Shown: positions 22,690-34,800 of the stretch, piece by piece
Position numbering within the stretch: position 1 is the first letter of the stretch
Layout of the letters: each line of letters opens with the position of its first letter
Assembly (NCBI GenBank): GCA_950106755.1
Contig: OX467089.1
Coordinates: 29,183,345 to 29,247,344 of the forward strand
Length of the DNA: 64,000 nucleotides
From: Climacium dendroides
Lineage: Eukaryota; Streptophyta; Bryopsida; Hypnales; Climaciaceae
Direction: 5' to 3'
Translations under genes and position numbers: made by a program
The notes under the pieces: generated by a model
Seen by the model: only the letters and a program-made list of their open reading frames with translations
Databases searched by the model: none
Told to the model about the DNA's origin: nothing

Positions 22690-23149
22690 TGATTCTGATG
22701 TCATTTAAAACATCCTCCTGTCAAATGTGACGTCCCAGAGAACATCACACAGAACACCGGCATGTATCGCAGAAGAGTGCCACGTCAACTGCCACGTAGG
22801 TTGCGTGCATTGGAAATTATTTTCCACGTCGGATATTTAGGGGTCCACGTCATTGGACACATCACAACGTCGTTGGATGAAAAAGTTGTCCAATGTGTCC
22901 CTGCCCATCGTTAAAAATCCTACGTGGATGCCAAAACCCCTCCACATGGCACTCTCAGAAACTCTTGGGTGACCCTGTTGTTTTCGATGTCACAAAAAAT
23001 TTAAGCACGTTTTAGTACATAACATGCCACGTTTTTGGCCCGTTTTTTTAAACGGAATTTTAGACGTCACTACAGGCATCGTCCTTGTTAAATTAGACAT
23101 CACGGCACGTTTTTTCACTTGTTAAAAAAAACACTGATTTCTTATAGTG
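22690..23149. repeat. Right subterminal repeat zone of the CACTA element
   Basis: Contains many GACGTC, GACGTCCC, CACGTC and GACATCAC words before the terminal inverted repeat. It mirrors the left end. Confidence 0.6.
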
Positions 23150-23372
23150 ATTTGTCTGATGGTTTGATATATGTTCAATTATCCTCGAGTCGAGGATAGT
23201 TGTGGATAATAGTTTTCTGACATGGTGACTTTTGAATTCTTCGTACATATGGATAGCGTTTAGTTTAGTTTGTAATTGATATTTGTTGCTTTTGTCTAAT
23301 GGTTTGATATATGTTCAATTATCCTCGAGTCGAGGATAATTGTGGGTAATAGTTTTCTGTCATTCGATTTTA
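23150..23372. repeat. ~140 bp tandem units with palindrome A, right part
   Basis: This continues the unit broken at 10229: ATTTGTCTGATGGTTTGATA then the palindrome at 23176-23202. A third unit follows from 23235 with its palindrome at 23316-23342. Joining across the CACTA element with one ATT restores the unit seen at 10031. Confidence 0.85.
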
Positions 23373-23452
23373 TAGTCTTGATATCTAAACTTGTAGTTGT
23401 ATTATGTCGTTGAACACCTTATTTTTCTAACCGTGGACTACTGTTTTGTAGT

Positions 23453-26269
23453 ATGGATATTCATGGGCCTGATGATTTCGTCAATCCGGTCCCCACTTTA
23501 CCCGCTGGTGTTGCAGTGTGTGATGGGGTCCCACGGGCTTCTTGGATCACAAAGGGTGTTACTTTGAGGAACGACGTAGGAGATGATGTTGCAAGAGGAG
23601 TATGTCATAGCGTGGATGCGGAGGACGTCATCGATGCAGATGGTAAACCTCTTGGTGATGATCGGGTGGCCGTTCAAATTGCAGAGTCCTTATGCAAGGA
23701 GGAGGTGCCGTCTGTTTGGATGTGGTCTATGCGTTCTTGGCACATAAAACTCGTGTTTTTGAATGGCGTGAGTTTATATGACCATGACCAGACACACATA
23801 TACAAGGCAGCAATGAATGCCATTGGTCGTCGTGTTCATGTTGGTGTTCGTTCCTATGAAAGCTGCCGGGAGAGAAGAAAAGCAGACCATCCACCCAAGA
23901 AGGACTCCCTTCTTACTATAGAAGCAATTACAGAAGTGTCTACGAAGACATGTTGCCCAAGCAATTGCCTGCAACCGTTTCTTCACAGAGATATTCAAGC
24001 TCTACGATCTGGACTTCATGTGCATGGTGGGGTGTATGTTCGCAAACGGTGTCTCATTGAGGTGCACAGGAAAATCCACAAAGATTCTGTTGGGAAGGAG
24101 TGGATAACCTTGAAGGGTCGGGAAGTGTGTCCTATGGCTTGGTGGACAATTCATGGTATTTCAAAAGCTACATTCTATAGGTACAAACAGATGGCTAAGA
24201 ATGGGCAAGAGGCTGAGGGGCACGGGAACTTAGGGACTAAAAAACCGCGCGCCCAAACTCTACAAGCTACTGCCACACTTCGCATGTTGATTGAGAATGA
24301 TGCTGACAAAATGCCACACAAGACAAGGACATTGGAAACTGGGGAGAAAGTGTCGGCAATGGTGTTGCCATCATCTTTTCGTTGGAGTGACCAATTACCA
24401 GCAATGAATGAAGCAAATGCGGCATTTAACTTGCCACCAATTTCTTCTAGTGGCTTGAGCAATATTCGACGTGCTTCTTTCCCAGAGTTCGCAGCGAAAG
24501 CCCGTGGAGATAGTTTTTCAAGGTGTGGCCTCTACGATAGGTACAAGCAATTGAGGAGTGCTTGCACTCCGCTTTCTACTTCAGCAAACAAGTGGGCGTA
24601 CCTTTTGGGTACTCATCGATTGGGGCAACAAGCACATAGACTACTTTATTATGGGAATCGGCATATGTCAAAGACGTACCCCGAGAAGATGTTGTGCGTT
24701 ATTCATGACAAAATGGATCACTCGAAGACAGCTTCTCTACACTACTCTCATAAAACCAAAGTGACGGACTCTTTCATGAAGATGTCCTTTGCTGTTACAG
24801 GAATGATTACTCATGGTCATGGTGACTTTCGGTATGCGTACTATGGGCTCGATATTTTTCCAACGGATTCAAATCATACCATTGGCTCCATTACAAAATT
24901 GTTGCGTGACTTGGAAGGACCGCCTACGAATTCATCGCGCCAACTATTTTCTGTAGAGGAGGGTCAATCTATCTTGACAAAGGTAGTACTAGAAGGATCA
25001 AACATTTGTCTTGATTCCCTCTTACCTCCTCCACAAGAGCCTATTCCACCTAAACCTTTGCCACCAATACTTACTTTGCAGTTGGACAATGCATCAAGGG
25101 ACAACAAAAACAGATGGGTGTTTGCCTTTTGCTCTCTTCTTGTTTTTAAAGGCATTTTTCGAGAGATTTACATCAACTTCCTCATTGTTGGGCATACTCA
25201 TGAAGACATTGATGCTCTTTTTGGGAGATGGAGTACAATGTTGAAGACAAATAGCTACTCGACTATTCCGAGGTTGATGAAATCCTTTATGGATTGTGAG
25301 AAGTATCCAGTGATTCCTCATTTAATAGAAGAAGTTCCTGATTTCAAGAGGTTTGTCCACGGGTACTTGGGCACAGCTGGGGACTTCTTAGAAGGTCATT
25401 CGGCTTGCCAACAATTCAAATTCTTTATGGATTCCAATGGTTGGCCCTTGATGGAGTACAAATATTTGTGTACGGATCCAAATTGGTTGCCAGAACATGG
25501 TCGAGGGATTCGTTTGTGGTTTGAGACTGAAGATGGGCGTCCAAAAGTGCCAAATGGTAGTCCACCGCCTTTGGCTCCAGAGGAAATGAAAGCGTCAGAG
25601 GAGATCAAAAAGGGTTTGGATGGTTTTATTTCATATTGGACAGAAATGGCCAATGAAGACCATTCAGGAGAGTTTCGGAGGAAGAATGATCCGATAAGAA
25701 ATTATTGGAAAGGTGTGAGAGCTGCTTTAGATGCACCCCTTTTGGTGCGTAATACATTGCAGTATGGATTTTGGCCTGCTTCTAGAATCAACAACGAAGT
25801 GGAAGACCGAATGGAAGACGATGGCACACTACGTGAAGAATATGCAGAAGATGCGCCTTTTGTTGGACGTAGACGTGATCGTCCACGGCCATCGTTCCGT
25901 GTTGGTCGTGATGTATACGCAGGTTATTTTGTTGTTGTGTGTCCCGCTGATGGTGACCCGAAGCCATTTTGGCTAGCTAGGGCGATTACAAATCCAAATC
26001 CAGATCCAGGGCATGTTCACTTGATCCAAATTCAATATTGGATGCCTATTTCAAGTGGTCACATCAATATGGACACATACGTTGGATGGGACACAAAGGC
26101 AGGAAATGTGTGGTGTGAAGATCGAGCTATCCCTCCAAGTTGGTCAAATACTGACTGTATTATGACAGCTTGGAAGTCACGCGGAAAGAAGGGGGCTATT
26201 GATGTACCTCAAGTTCTTACAAAGTTTCTATCCCTAAACCACAAATCAGCATCATTAAATCATCCGTAG
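23453..26269 (+). CDS. DUF7869-like DDE-type transposase, 938 aa, intact
   Basis: An uninterrupted frame. From the N-terminus: a Cys pair (CCPSNCLQPF, near residue 165), then a helix-turn-helix-like segment (GISKATFYRYKQM, near residue 240) suggesting DNA binding. The conserved core has KMDHSKTA (residue 415), HGHGDF and YYGLDIF, LQLDNASRDNKNRW (residue 540) and VGHTHEDIDALFGRW (residue 576). I assign this core to the DUF7869 family; the ordered Asp residues suggest an RNase-H-like transposase, which is inference. A small C-terminal domain ends near IQYWMP. The ATG follows an acceptor-like CTGTTTTGTAG, implying a spliced leader. The nearest stop is TAG. A paralogue lies at 37842-40640. Confidence 0.8.
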   Translation: MDIHGPDDFVNPVPTLPAGVAVCDGVPRASWITKGVTLRNDVGDDVARGVCHSVDAEDVIDADGKPLGDDRVAVQIAESLCKEEVPSVWMWSMRSWHIKLVFLNGVSLYDHDQTHIYKAAMNAIGRRVHVGVRSYESCRERRKADHPPKKDSLLTIEAITEVSTKTCCPSNCLQPFLHRDIQALRSGLHVHGGVYVRKRCLIEVHRKIHKDSVGKEWITLKGREVCPMAWWTIHGISKATFYRYKQMAKNGQEAEGHGNLGTKKPRAQTLQATATLRMLIENDADKMPHKTRTLETGEKVSAMVLPSSFRWSDQLPAMNEANAAFNLPPISSSGLSNIRRASFPEFAAKARGDSFSRCGLYDRYKQLRSACTPLSTSANKWAYLLGTHRLGQQAHRLLYYGNRHMSKTYPEKMLCVIHDKMDHSKTASLHYSHKTKVTDSFMKMSFAVTGMITHGHGDFRYAYYGLDIFPTDSNHTIGSITKLLRDLEGPPTNSSRQLFSVEEGQSILTKVVLEGSNICLDSLLPPPQEPIPPKPLPPILTLQLDNASRDNKNRWVFAFCSLLVFKGIFREIYINFLIVGHTHEDIDALFGRWSTMLKTNSYSTIPRLMKSFMDCEKYPVIPHLIEEVPDFKRFVHGYLGTAGDFLEGHSACQQFKFFMDSNGWPLMEYKYLCTDPNWLPEHGRGIRLWFETEDGRPKVPNGSPPPLAPEEMKASEEIKKGLDGFISYWTEMANEDHSGEFRRKNDPIRNYWKGVRAALDAPLLVRNTLQYGFWPASRINNEVEDRMEDDGTLREEYAEDAPFVGRRRDRPRPSFRVGRDVYAGYFVVVCPADGDPKPFWLARAITNPNPDPGHVHLIQIQYWMPISSGHINMDTYVGWDTKAGNVWCEDRAIPPSWSNTDCIMTAWKSRGKKGAIDVPQVLTKFLSLNHKSASLNHP

Positions 26270-26640
26270 AAGCCTTTGTGGTTTAAGACATAGTGTGCCA
26301 TCGTCTTCCATTACGGATCATCCTTGGTGGTTTAAGAAGAATAGTTACTTTGATTTTATTGTCTATATAATTTATTAGTATTTTATTATTAGAAGGATAG
26401 AAGCTGAATGCACATTTTCATTTTAGATATTTGCAAGTATCAATTATGTTGTTTTGAATATGATATTGACTGTGGTTATATGCCAATATCAATTTCTATT
26501 AATAGTATGAAATTGTTATGTTTCTTATAGATGTGATTTGAACCTTCAATGCGCGCATTTGCAATGCTTTTCAAATATTTGAGATGTAGAAGTAGTTCTT
26601 GCGAATTTTTTGTAATTCAAGTTTGCAAATCACTTTTCTA
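26270..26640. other. 3' flank of the first DUF7869-like locus
   Basis: AT-rich, with CCTTTGTGGTTTAAGACATA and a diverged partial echo (TCCTTGGTGGTTTAAGA) just after the stop. No gene, and no terminal repeat matching the left side was recognised. Confidence 0.5.
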
Positions 26641-26642
26641 GT

Positions 26643-26664
26643 ACCCCTAAACCCTAAACCCCAA
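26643..26664 (+). repeat. Short telomere-like CCCTAAA run
   Basis: Three units (CCCCTAAACCCTAAACCCC) about 180 bp before the first CCGGA-element gene. Confidence 0.6.
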
Positions 26665-26841
26665 AAAAATTTCATTTTGTAGTGCCTTGTTGCATTCAAT
26701 CAACATATTTATGTTCACAAGATTCACCACAAATTATATAAAATATAAATTGACATGAGAAATGAACAATTATTTTAGTGTAATTATAGATTGGATTTAA
26801 AATGAGACTCTTAATTGTCTCAATTTAACGAATAAGGCCTT

Positions 26842-28560
26842 GTGAGAGCGCTCCCTCGATTAGGTCAGAAGAGAGTGAATCCGGGTAGGGCCGCCCTCAT
26901 GCCGCGGTTGAACCGGAAGAGACCAGGCTCTAGCACCCCACCCCCGAGTGAAGTGAAGTTAAGGAAAGTGGTTCCGGTCATGCTGACCAAGGAACCGGAA
27001 CAGGGAGAACTCAGGGATGACTTAGCATCCATGGATTGTCAGGGATTAGCCTTGAAACCTTGGGGTTTCAAAGATGAGAGGATGATTAGGGAGCTCCTGG
27101 GTGGCGTATCGAACTAGTTCGATAACACCCTGAGAGGGAATCCGGTCCAGTGGACCGAGGATTTGTGGTGAGCCGTCTACGGATTCTGGACGGGAGGACT
27201 CGGGCTTGCCAACCGGAAGGATGATTTCATCCAGGGCAAGTTCGGAAGTGTCGTGAATCCGAAGGATGGCTACGCGGTAGAGGACTGTATCGATGACCGG
27301 GAGCGTTGCCTGCTGTAGTTCCTTGTTCCGGTTTTGCATCCGGAAAAGCCCACCAGGGTGACCATCACCTTGAGTAACACAATCTTCGGAGCACTGTGCG
27401 GAAACCGGAGAGTAGACTTGGCCGGATCTTCTTCGATCTAGTGTCCCAGCTTACTACAAGAGTGGGGAAAAGTAGGGCTATCCCACTATGCCCTTACGTG
27501 TACCACCTCTACCAACAACAGGAACTGCTGGCGGAAGTGGAGATGAAGGTTTGGAAGGCCCAGGAGCGAACCATGAAGTATGGTGAATCCGAGTCCGACC
27601 AAAAAGCGGATTCCGAGAACGAAACCGAGGAGCAGCAGGAAGAAGAGGAAGAGGAGGAACTGCAGTTCACCTCCAAGAGGCAGAAGACCATGCCGACCCG
27701 AAATCGAAGAATGCCTCCGGTCCAACCCCGACCGCGCAAAGAGGAGGCTCCAACCGGACCGGATGTGCCATCCGGATCGGGAATCAGAGATCCGTTCGAC
27801 GAGTTGGTTGGGATCCTCTGCGGAATCCGGGCGGATTGGGAAATCAAGAAGCGGACGATTGGGGAGATCGCGCAATTGATTGGAGTGGAACCGGACAGTC
27901 AACTGCCACTCCGGATAGTTGAGAGTGTCATCAATCCGGATGAGTTCCGGAAGATAAAGGCGGAAAGCAAACGACAACATGATGAGGTTGACATCCTCAA
28001 AGCCGAGCTTTTCGCCTTGCTCGAGAACGCCACCGCGACAAGGGAGATGGCGGAGGAAATGAAGAGGTTGGCCGCAGAGGTAAAGGACGTGCTCGGAGGA
28101 CTAGAAGCCGCGATCACCAAGGCGCGCCTATTCGAAGAGGAGGTGCACAAGGAAAAGAAGATATCTGGAACAAGGGTGGTGCACATCCTCACCGATTTTG
28201 AGAAGCAGATGAAGAAGCTCCTGTCCAAGGTATGGGAGTCAGCGGACCGGATCGTGGAGAGCAACCAGAAGCTGACAGAGATTCCGGTCCGGCTCTCTGA
28301 ACTTTCACTTCTGAACTTGTTTCCGGAAGAGGCAGCTCAGGAACCGGGAAAGGACAAGATGCCCAGACAAGCAGGGCACATAAGAAGACGCCCTCGACCG
28401 GACCGCAGCCGATCGATTTAGACTCTCCGAAAACTGATGAAGAGTATCCGGTTCCACCTCCGGATGGGGAACGGAACCGGAATCTAACTAAGGTGTTCGA
28501 GCAGTTGGAGAGACCTGACGAGAGTCCTACCATCGGATCTCGAGTATATGAGGCAGAATA
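26842..28560 (+). pseudogene. CCGGA-element gene, copy 1 (unknown coiled-coil protein)
   Basis: Homologous to 51043-52991 over its length. Shared blocks are LKPWGFKDERMIRELLGGV, VLHPEKPTRVTITLSNTIFG, YHLYQQQELLAEVE and a long helical region with GTRVVHILTDFEKQMKKLL. Breaks are TAG at 27115, TGA at 27169, TAG at 27316, a frameshift near 27396 and another near 28420. Against copy 2 the stops replace Gln, Val and Glu codons. The middle is acidic and Glu-rich; the end is coiled-coil-like. I do not recognise a family. A gag-like or TE accessory protein is possible. The words CCGGA/TCCGG saturate it. Confidence 0.6.
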
Positions 28561-29480
28561 GGAAGTGTTGTAGAAGTAGGAGTTATAAGCAGGAACCGGA
28601 TTGATAGAGTATGAACCGGAATAGAATCCGGTTAGGATAAGGTAGAACCAGATTGTCAGCACCTTCAGAGGCGGAAATTGTGTATTCACTTTTTGCTTTT
28701 TGTATATAACAGTCTCTAAGCAGGAGACTGGGAGAGTTCTTTTGGCATTTCTTTGCGTTCTTTCCATTGATCTGGCTTTGTGTGTTTTTCCCGAGTGTTG
28801 GCAGGAGTGCACGATGTTGGAGTCAGAGGGTATGTACGGGTGTGTTGGCAGAGTTCTCCCTTTGATGTGTCTTTCCTGTTCTAAGTACATGTGAGTAGGT
28901 TATGAAGAGTTAGGAGTGGATTCTAGATCCTCAGCATCTGCAGAAGTTTTGCATTCCGGGTGAGAAAGCTGTTGATTAGGCTAGGCGGATAGAGAGGGAT
29001 TCTTTAGCTACGCTAGAACTCCTAGGTGGAAAATCCGGTTGAGTATCCTGACTCCTGTGAGGTCTTGCCACCGTTGTTGGTAAACGGAAGAGCTTGGTAG
29101 AGGTTGGAACGAACGGGTGCACTTGTAGCCACCTAGCTTCGTACGGAACGGATTCAGCATCAAGGTCGTTGTAGTATGAGAGGATCGTACGGGGGGGTCT
29201 TTGTGTGACCTGTAATCCGGATTGCTGTGAAGGATCAAACCGGATCCGGGTTAGTTAGGAGATTAGTGGATAAGAGAGTGGGTCTTCAGCCACTATAAGT
29301 CATAGAAGGAGTGGTGGGCCTACCACTTTCAAAAGCAAGCGGCAAACCCTCTGATGGTAAAACAGAGGCAAAACTAAACCGGGTACGAAAGGGTGGACCG
29401 AAACGGATCCGTCCAAGAGAACACTTAGGACTGGAAGTTGTAGGGTCCTGAGTTGGGAAGTTAGTCAATAAACCGGAAAA
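28561..29480 (+). other. 3' part of CCGGA element copy 1
   Basis: Continues the CCGGA/TCCGG enrichment without a supported frame. The closing part (CCCTCTGATGGTAAAACAGA then GGCAAAAC) matches 53878-53910 in copy 2, so the two elements share their 3' region. Confidence 0.6.
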
Positions 29481-30030
29481 CTAGTGAAACCGGAATTAGG
29501 ATAAAATTTGGTCGTAGTCTTCCGGTTGGTTTTGGATGTTCCAGTTTTCAGAGGTAGAACTGGAAATTAGAATTTAAGGATTAATTGGGTTTAGCTCCTT
29601 GTTAGGGTTAGCTACTTCACAAGATCTCATGGGTTCGATCTTTAGGATCATTTTGTTATGCTCTAGAGTGATTTTTGTGAGTATAATAGGGAAATTGCTT
29701 ACTCTGTGCTGCGACAGTAGTGAATTTTGATGTTTGGGAATTTCTCCGTAGACACCTGCTTCACTTTCTCGTCGAATGAAATCGGGAGATACGCCTTGGA
29801 ATTTCGGTACTTTATGTTGAAGTACATGTTGTCTATATGGGGCACCATCTTCAGACACCACGCGTCCACCTCTTTTGGATTTTCGAACTCCCACCAGTCC
29901 CCTTCTATTATATGCTCGTCTACATTTGGACTTTCTTATTCGACATCCTCTACTCTTTTGAAGTGCGCCTTGAGTTGATCCATGTATTCCTCCATTTTTA
30001 GCATAGACAACTAAAATTCAGTGTATTGTT
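29481..30030. other. No supported gene
   Basis: Transition from CCGGA-rich to AT-rich DNA. A 106-codon minus-strand frame at 29574-29894 has no recognised motif and is not supported as a gene. Confidence 0.4.
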
Positions 30031-30031
30031 G

Positions 30032-30715
30032 CAGTTTGGGACGGACCGAGCTAAACTGTTGCTAGACGTAGATGCATATTTTTCTTGTTGATATTTATTA
30101 AGTCAATTTTGATTGCGCCCTTATTTATTTTTGATTTGGTAGTCTTTTGTTTGTTGCCTACTTTTCTTTATTTGTTTGCAGATTAGGGTAGTCCGCCCTA
30201 AACTGCTGGAATTTTTCTTTGGTTTGTAAGCATTTTTGTTTAATTAGTATAAGAGGCATTGAGTTTTAGAAGTATTTTATCTACCAATCATCACTGAAAT
30301 TTTTTAATGTGTCTGATTTCTTTAATCATATTATGATAATGTCTATGTTTCTGTCGTCAGTGTAGTGCTTGGGAGTGCAGTTTAGGACAGACCGCCCTAA
30401 ATTGCGCATGGACTATATTTTTGATGTCTCAGCGTAAAATATATATAGGATTCATCACTTCTCGGGATCTACAGAAATGCAGTTTAGGGCGGTCCGTCCT
30501 AAATTGCGCATGGACTATATTTTTTATTTTTAAGCGTAGTATATATATAGAGGGTTGATCAATTCTCAATATCAATAGAAATGTAGTTTAAGGTGGTCCG
30601 TCTTAACTTGCACATAGACTATATTTTTGATTTCTTAGCGTAGCATATGTATAGGGGTCATCAATTCTCGTGATCTACAGAAATGCAGTTTAGGACGATC
30701 CGCCCTAAATTGCAG
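30032..30715. repeat. Palindrome family B, first cluster (six copies)
   Basis: Palindromes with arms like GCAGTTTAGGG and CCCTAAACTGC around a CGGTCCG centre occur near 30032, 30178, 30377, 30478, 30583 and 30683. The last four are spaced about 100-105 bp, and their spacers share GCATGGACTATATTTTTGAT and TATATATAGGRTTGATCA-type sequence, so they are true tandem repeats. Confidence 0.85.
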
Positions 30716-30865
30716 ACGTTTTATTTTTGACTTTGCACTCAATACCCACTTGATACCCAGGGATATCTAGGTGATACCTGCCTAAGACCCGGAGATATCA
30801 TGGTCATATCCATCAAATTCTATGTGAGGGTTAACACGTTCTTCAATTGTAAAGCATGATAATTA

Positions 30866-30902
30866 GAACCCTAAACCCTAAACCCTTAAACCCTTAAACC
30901 TG
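30866..30902 (+). repeat. Telomere-like CCCTAAA run
   Basis: Units ACCCTAAACCCTAAACCC followed by two TTAAACC variants. Confidence 0.7.
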
Positions 30903-31225
30903 AACCATTTATTAACATCCAATGCAGAAGTCCTGACTTGCCAAATAACACAATGATAGGTTTTTGATACTTGTCTCCTTCCACAAATGAAAAAATCCTC
31001 AAAGCTGCTACCACAAACGTATCCAAATCGCACTGCTGCAAATCCAAGAGTGCAAAACAAGGAGTGAGAAAACAAGAAAAGTGCAATTGCAAATAGTCAA
31101 TCACATGTAATTTGGGAGACAGGCAATTGATTCGTCCCCAAGTTCAACATAATTGCAACATCCAGATGCAATTGAAACTAGTGCTCCCAATTGTTTTCCA
31201 CCATTCTATAAATAGAAATGAAACC

Positions 31226-31622
31226 CATGCAGACACACCCTGATCTCACGTTTTGTGGCAAAGAATCCTAATAACCAAATCTTACGGTTTCTCACAGTGT
31301 CAAGTCGGTGGGCATGTACAAATTACAACACTAGTACAAGCACACAGCAAACTGACCTAACACGTTCGCCTCTTTGGCAAATTGAAATCACCACTTGGAG
31401 CACGACCAAAGTGACAGATGCAGATTTACATGAAGTGAAAAAGATGCGAACCTCAATGGAATGATACTGAATCACGTGAGCTTCTTCACCCTAACGTCAA
31501 CGTCCCTCGGCCTTTGAGTCGTTGCAGACCTAATCCGCAAATCCGCCACCAAACACCTCCTTCCTAAATCGCATGCAGACACACCCTGATCTCACGTTCT
31601 GTAGCAAAGAATCCTAGCAGAA
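31226..31622. repeat. ~45 bp direct repeat pair (31226-31275, 31570-31622)
   Basis: Both copies read ATGCAGACACACCCTGATCT, then CACGTT and GCAAAGAATCCTA. They lie about 343 bp apart; the function is unknown. Confidence 0.7.
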
Positions 31623-31705
31623 ACAAAAAGAGCGGCAACGATGAGGAGCAGTACAACGACGAGGAGCAGGAGCAGCGCAAAACAAACCCTAGTCAGAATG
31701 TTGGA

Positions 31706-31885
31706 CCTCAACCTCCCCACCCCGTACCCGCCTCGTACCCGCCCCGCACTTGCCCCGTAATCGCCCCCTACCCGCCCTGTACCCGCCTCGTACCCGCCCC
31801 ATACCCACCTCGTACCTGCCCCCCTACCCGCCTTGTAAACCGCCCCCTACCCGACTTGTAACGGCCTCATACCCACCCAATGCTA
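31706..31885 (+). repeat. GTACCCGCC-rich tract
   Basis: Low-complexity runs of CCGTACCCGCC and CTACCCGCC variants (CCTCGTACCCGCCCC and similar). Unlike the CCGTCC tracts at 43-60 kb, no gene starts just downstream. Confidence 0.7.
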
Positions 31886-31899
31886 GACCATACCTAATC

Positions 31900-34800
31900 A
31901 GGTTCCCACCTCTGGCTGATACCCACTAAATTGAAAAAACGTTTTGTCACTGTGTGAATTGTTAGATTAAAATAATATAGAAACACTCATTGCAAGAGAA
32001 AAATACTATAGATGATCTTTTTGTTTTCACACGGAATTGGAAGGATGAATAGTGGCACTTCCACCATTTGCATGAAGTTTTCTTGTCATCCATCGGACAA
32101 AAAACATCCGCCTCGTCATTTGAAGGTTAATCCATAAACATTGCAACATACGTTTGTCGTCTAAGGAGTGATGAAGGAATCTTTTGTATAGGACAAAAGT
32201 GCAATTATTCATCCACATAATGAAGGGTGGAAAAGGAAAATCTCGTATAGTAGTTTAACTCCGAATAAGTTTTTTAGGTCTAGTTAAAGTAGATGATGAC
32301 ACATGGTTCCATAATCAATGATTTCGACGATGACTAGCTCGATGTCCAAAGAATTAGAAATTCATGCACATTTGACCATTAAGGTACTTGAGGTCTCAAT
32401 ATATGGAGTCACTTGATTAATTTTTATTATTTGTAACTTTGAACCTCAAAATTCTGAACATCATCTATTATATTAAGTATTTTTAGTCTTCTTGAAGTTC
32501 ACAAAGTTTCAGAGTCAATGATTTTCACATTGACCAGTTGAGCATACAAAAATTCAAAGTTCATGCATATTTTAGCATTAGAGAATTTGAGTTCTTAATA
32601 TAATTATTAATGCTAAAAATAGTGAGGTTTAGGGTTACAAACATAATAAACTAATCTAGTGGTTTGCAAGTCACTTGAATCCCAACAATCATTTTTCAGT
32701 CTATTTTGAAGCTTCAGATATGGTGGTGGAACAGTTTAGTTAATTTTCTTGACAAAACCAAATCATGTATACCATAGCCATAGAAAATACATTTATATTT
32801 AGAAGTTGGCTTAATTTTTTTGAAAGAAAGTAATAAGGATCTTGAAATGTTATTTTTTGTACCCTAAATCGTGAACTAAGTAAAAGTTTCCTCTTGTATG
32901 AAGTCTTTGCACTCTTTTGTGCACAAGTGCTTTGTATTCATGCCAATTTTGTGGCATTTGGAATTACCATTTGAAATGTAAGGCTTGGAAAAATTAAAGA
33001 TTTAAATTCAATTATCTTTTATTTTTGAAACAAAAATAACTTTCACAATGCATTCACAAACAAAGCCCTTGCACTATGTAGGGCATTGAACTTTCAATTT
33101 ATACCAAAAATATCACTTCTTTACACTATAAATTCTTTATTGAATTCCAAAGATTTATGGAGTGAAATTCTTTTTAAAAATTTTAAATTATGATAATGGC
33201 ACACATCACAATAGTGCTACTTCATGTCATCTTTGTTGAGTGATGAAGTTGATTCAATTATACAAGCGAAGAGAAGAAAGAACTATTGATAAACCTGAAA
33301 TTCAAAGAATAAAGAAGGAGCTTTCATGAAGAGGAATGAAAGCTTTCCATGCAGATGATTATACAAAATCTATGATAAAAAAGAATTCAAATATATATTG
33401 AATTTCTTTTTTAGAAGGATGGATTCTCCACCAAACTTTAAAAAGGAGCTTTTGTACAATAATTTTTGCGCCCATGGCGTAGTGATTGAAAAAAATTTAT
33501 ATTCTCAAAAAGGTAGTGTATTTTCTATCTCTACAAGAAGTTTCAAAAAATCATAAATAGATGAATATTGAGTCCATAAGAGCCTACCTAAAATCAGTTC
33601 AAGTTACAATGGAACTTTGAGGTTTACGAAAATATCAAATCTAAGCACATTCATTGGTTAAGAGCATAAAAATTGTCTTTGGTTTAGAAGAAATTACTAT
33701 GACTGTAAAATGGTAACATTTATTGACCTTTTTTAAATCATTGACAGCCTATAATTTCCTAAGGACTTAAAAATTCAATCTCTAAAACATAAAGATGTAT
33801 TGTAAATTGCAACTTAACTTAGCAGTGACTTTCAATACTTCTAATCTATAATCCATACTCATCCTCTATATGTTTACATCTTCCATTGCATTAACCAATA
33901 TTTATTAGTGAAATAGATAGAAAAATATTTTTGAAATTGATGAAATATTTGGTATTAGTTATGTTTTGAATTAATTAAAAAATTTTACAAGATCAAAATG
34001 CAATATTCTAACTATTCTCATTCTCTAAATTTACTATCTTCATTGATAATCAAATTTGTTTTTCTAATAACTATTTTATAAATTTGACGCTTAAAGATTT
34101 TGAATTCATAATTTTCTAATATTCTTTGAACTATAAAAACCCTAAATACTAATATTTTATAAATGACTAAAGGTTGGCGCTTGGTACACTACTCATTTGC
34201 CATACTATTGTATTAAAAAATTATTATTATTTTTTTAATCTAACAAAATTTTCAAATCAATTGATAATAATAATAAAACATTGAAGTCACAAAAGTTTAA
34301 AACTCAAAAAATCACCAAATTATGAAAGTGCAATGAAGTTTGAAGCCAAAAAGGGCAATGAAATGTCAATTCTTTTATATCACTCTATTCATATTTTTTA
34401 ACTTGCACCTCTCTTCAATGACCATCGTACTTTTGTAATTTTGTAGAGTTTAGAGGTGTGATATTGTAAAAGCCATTGTATTTCTATAATATCACAAATT
34501 TTGAAAAATGTGATATTACATAGGTGGCGCTTGTTTTGCTAAGCAAACATTAAAATAGTTGATTTATTATTATATTATTATATTTAAAGGAAAAACTTGT
34601 AAATCTCAAAAACTTTGTGAACAATTTAATTGTTGTGAAATCCAAAATGAATTCAATCTAATAAATTTCTCAAATCATGTGGTAATAGCAATACATAATT
34701 CAAATCAGAAGCTCAAAGCCCAAAAAAGCACAGCATCATAGAAATGCAAAAGAAGTATAAAACCAACAAAAGCAATGGAATTGCTACCTTTATAATATCA

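Larger units (their letters stand above)
10230..23149. mobile_element. 12.9 kb CACTA (En/Spm-type) transposon carrying captured genes
   Basis: The left end is CACTATAAGAAACC and the right end is the reverse complement of CACTATAAGAAATC, a 12 bp perfect terminal inverted repeat. The 3 bp target duplication ATT flanks it (10227-10229 and 23150-23152), and the interrupted 140 bp host repeat rejoins exactly. Subterminal zones are rich in GACGTC/GATGTCAC words, as expected for TNPA-type binding sites. I found a TNPA/Transposase_24-like gene but no TNPD (Transposase_21)-like frame, so it is probably non-autonomous. It contains a TFB1 copy and other gene fragments. Confidence 0.93.

Noticed and set aside
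23453..26269. Host gene rather than transposase
   Set aside because: The paralogue at 38-40 kb, decaying and set in the same TE-like layout, and the acidic core motifs favour a mobile-element protein, though terminal repeats were not found.
27486..28264. Long minus-strand frames opposite the CCGGA gene
   Set aside because: Shadows of the plus-strand gene, whose paralogue at 51 kb shows conservation only in the plus-strand frame.
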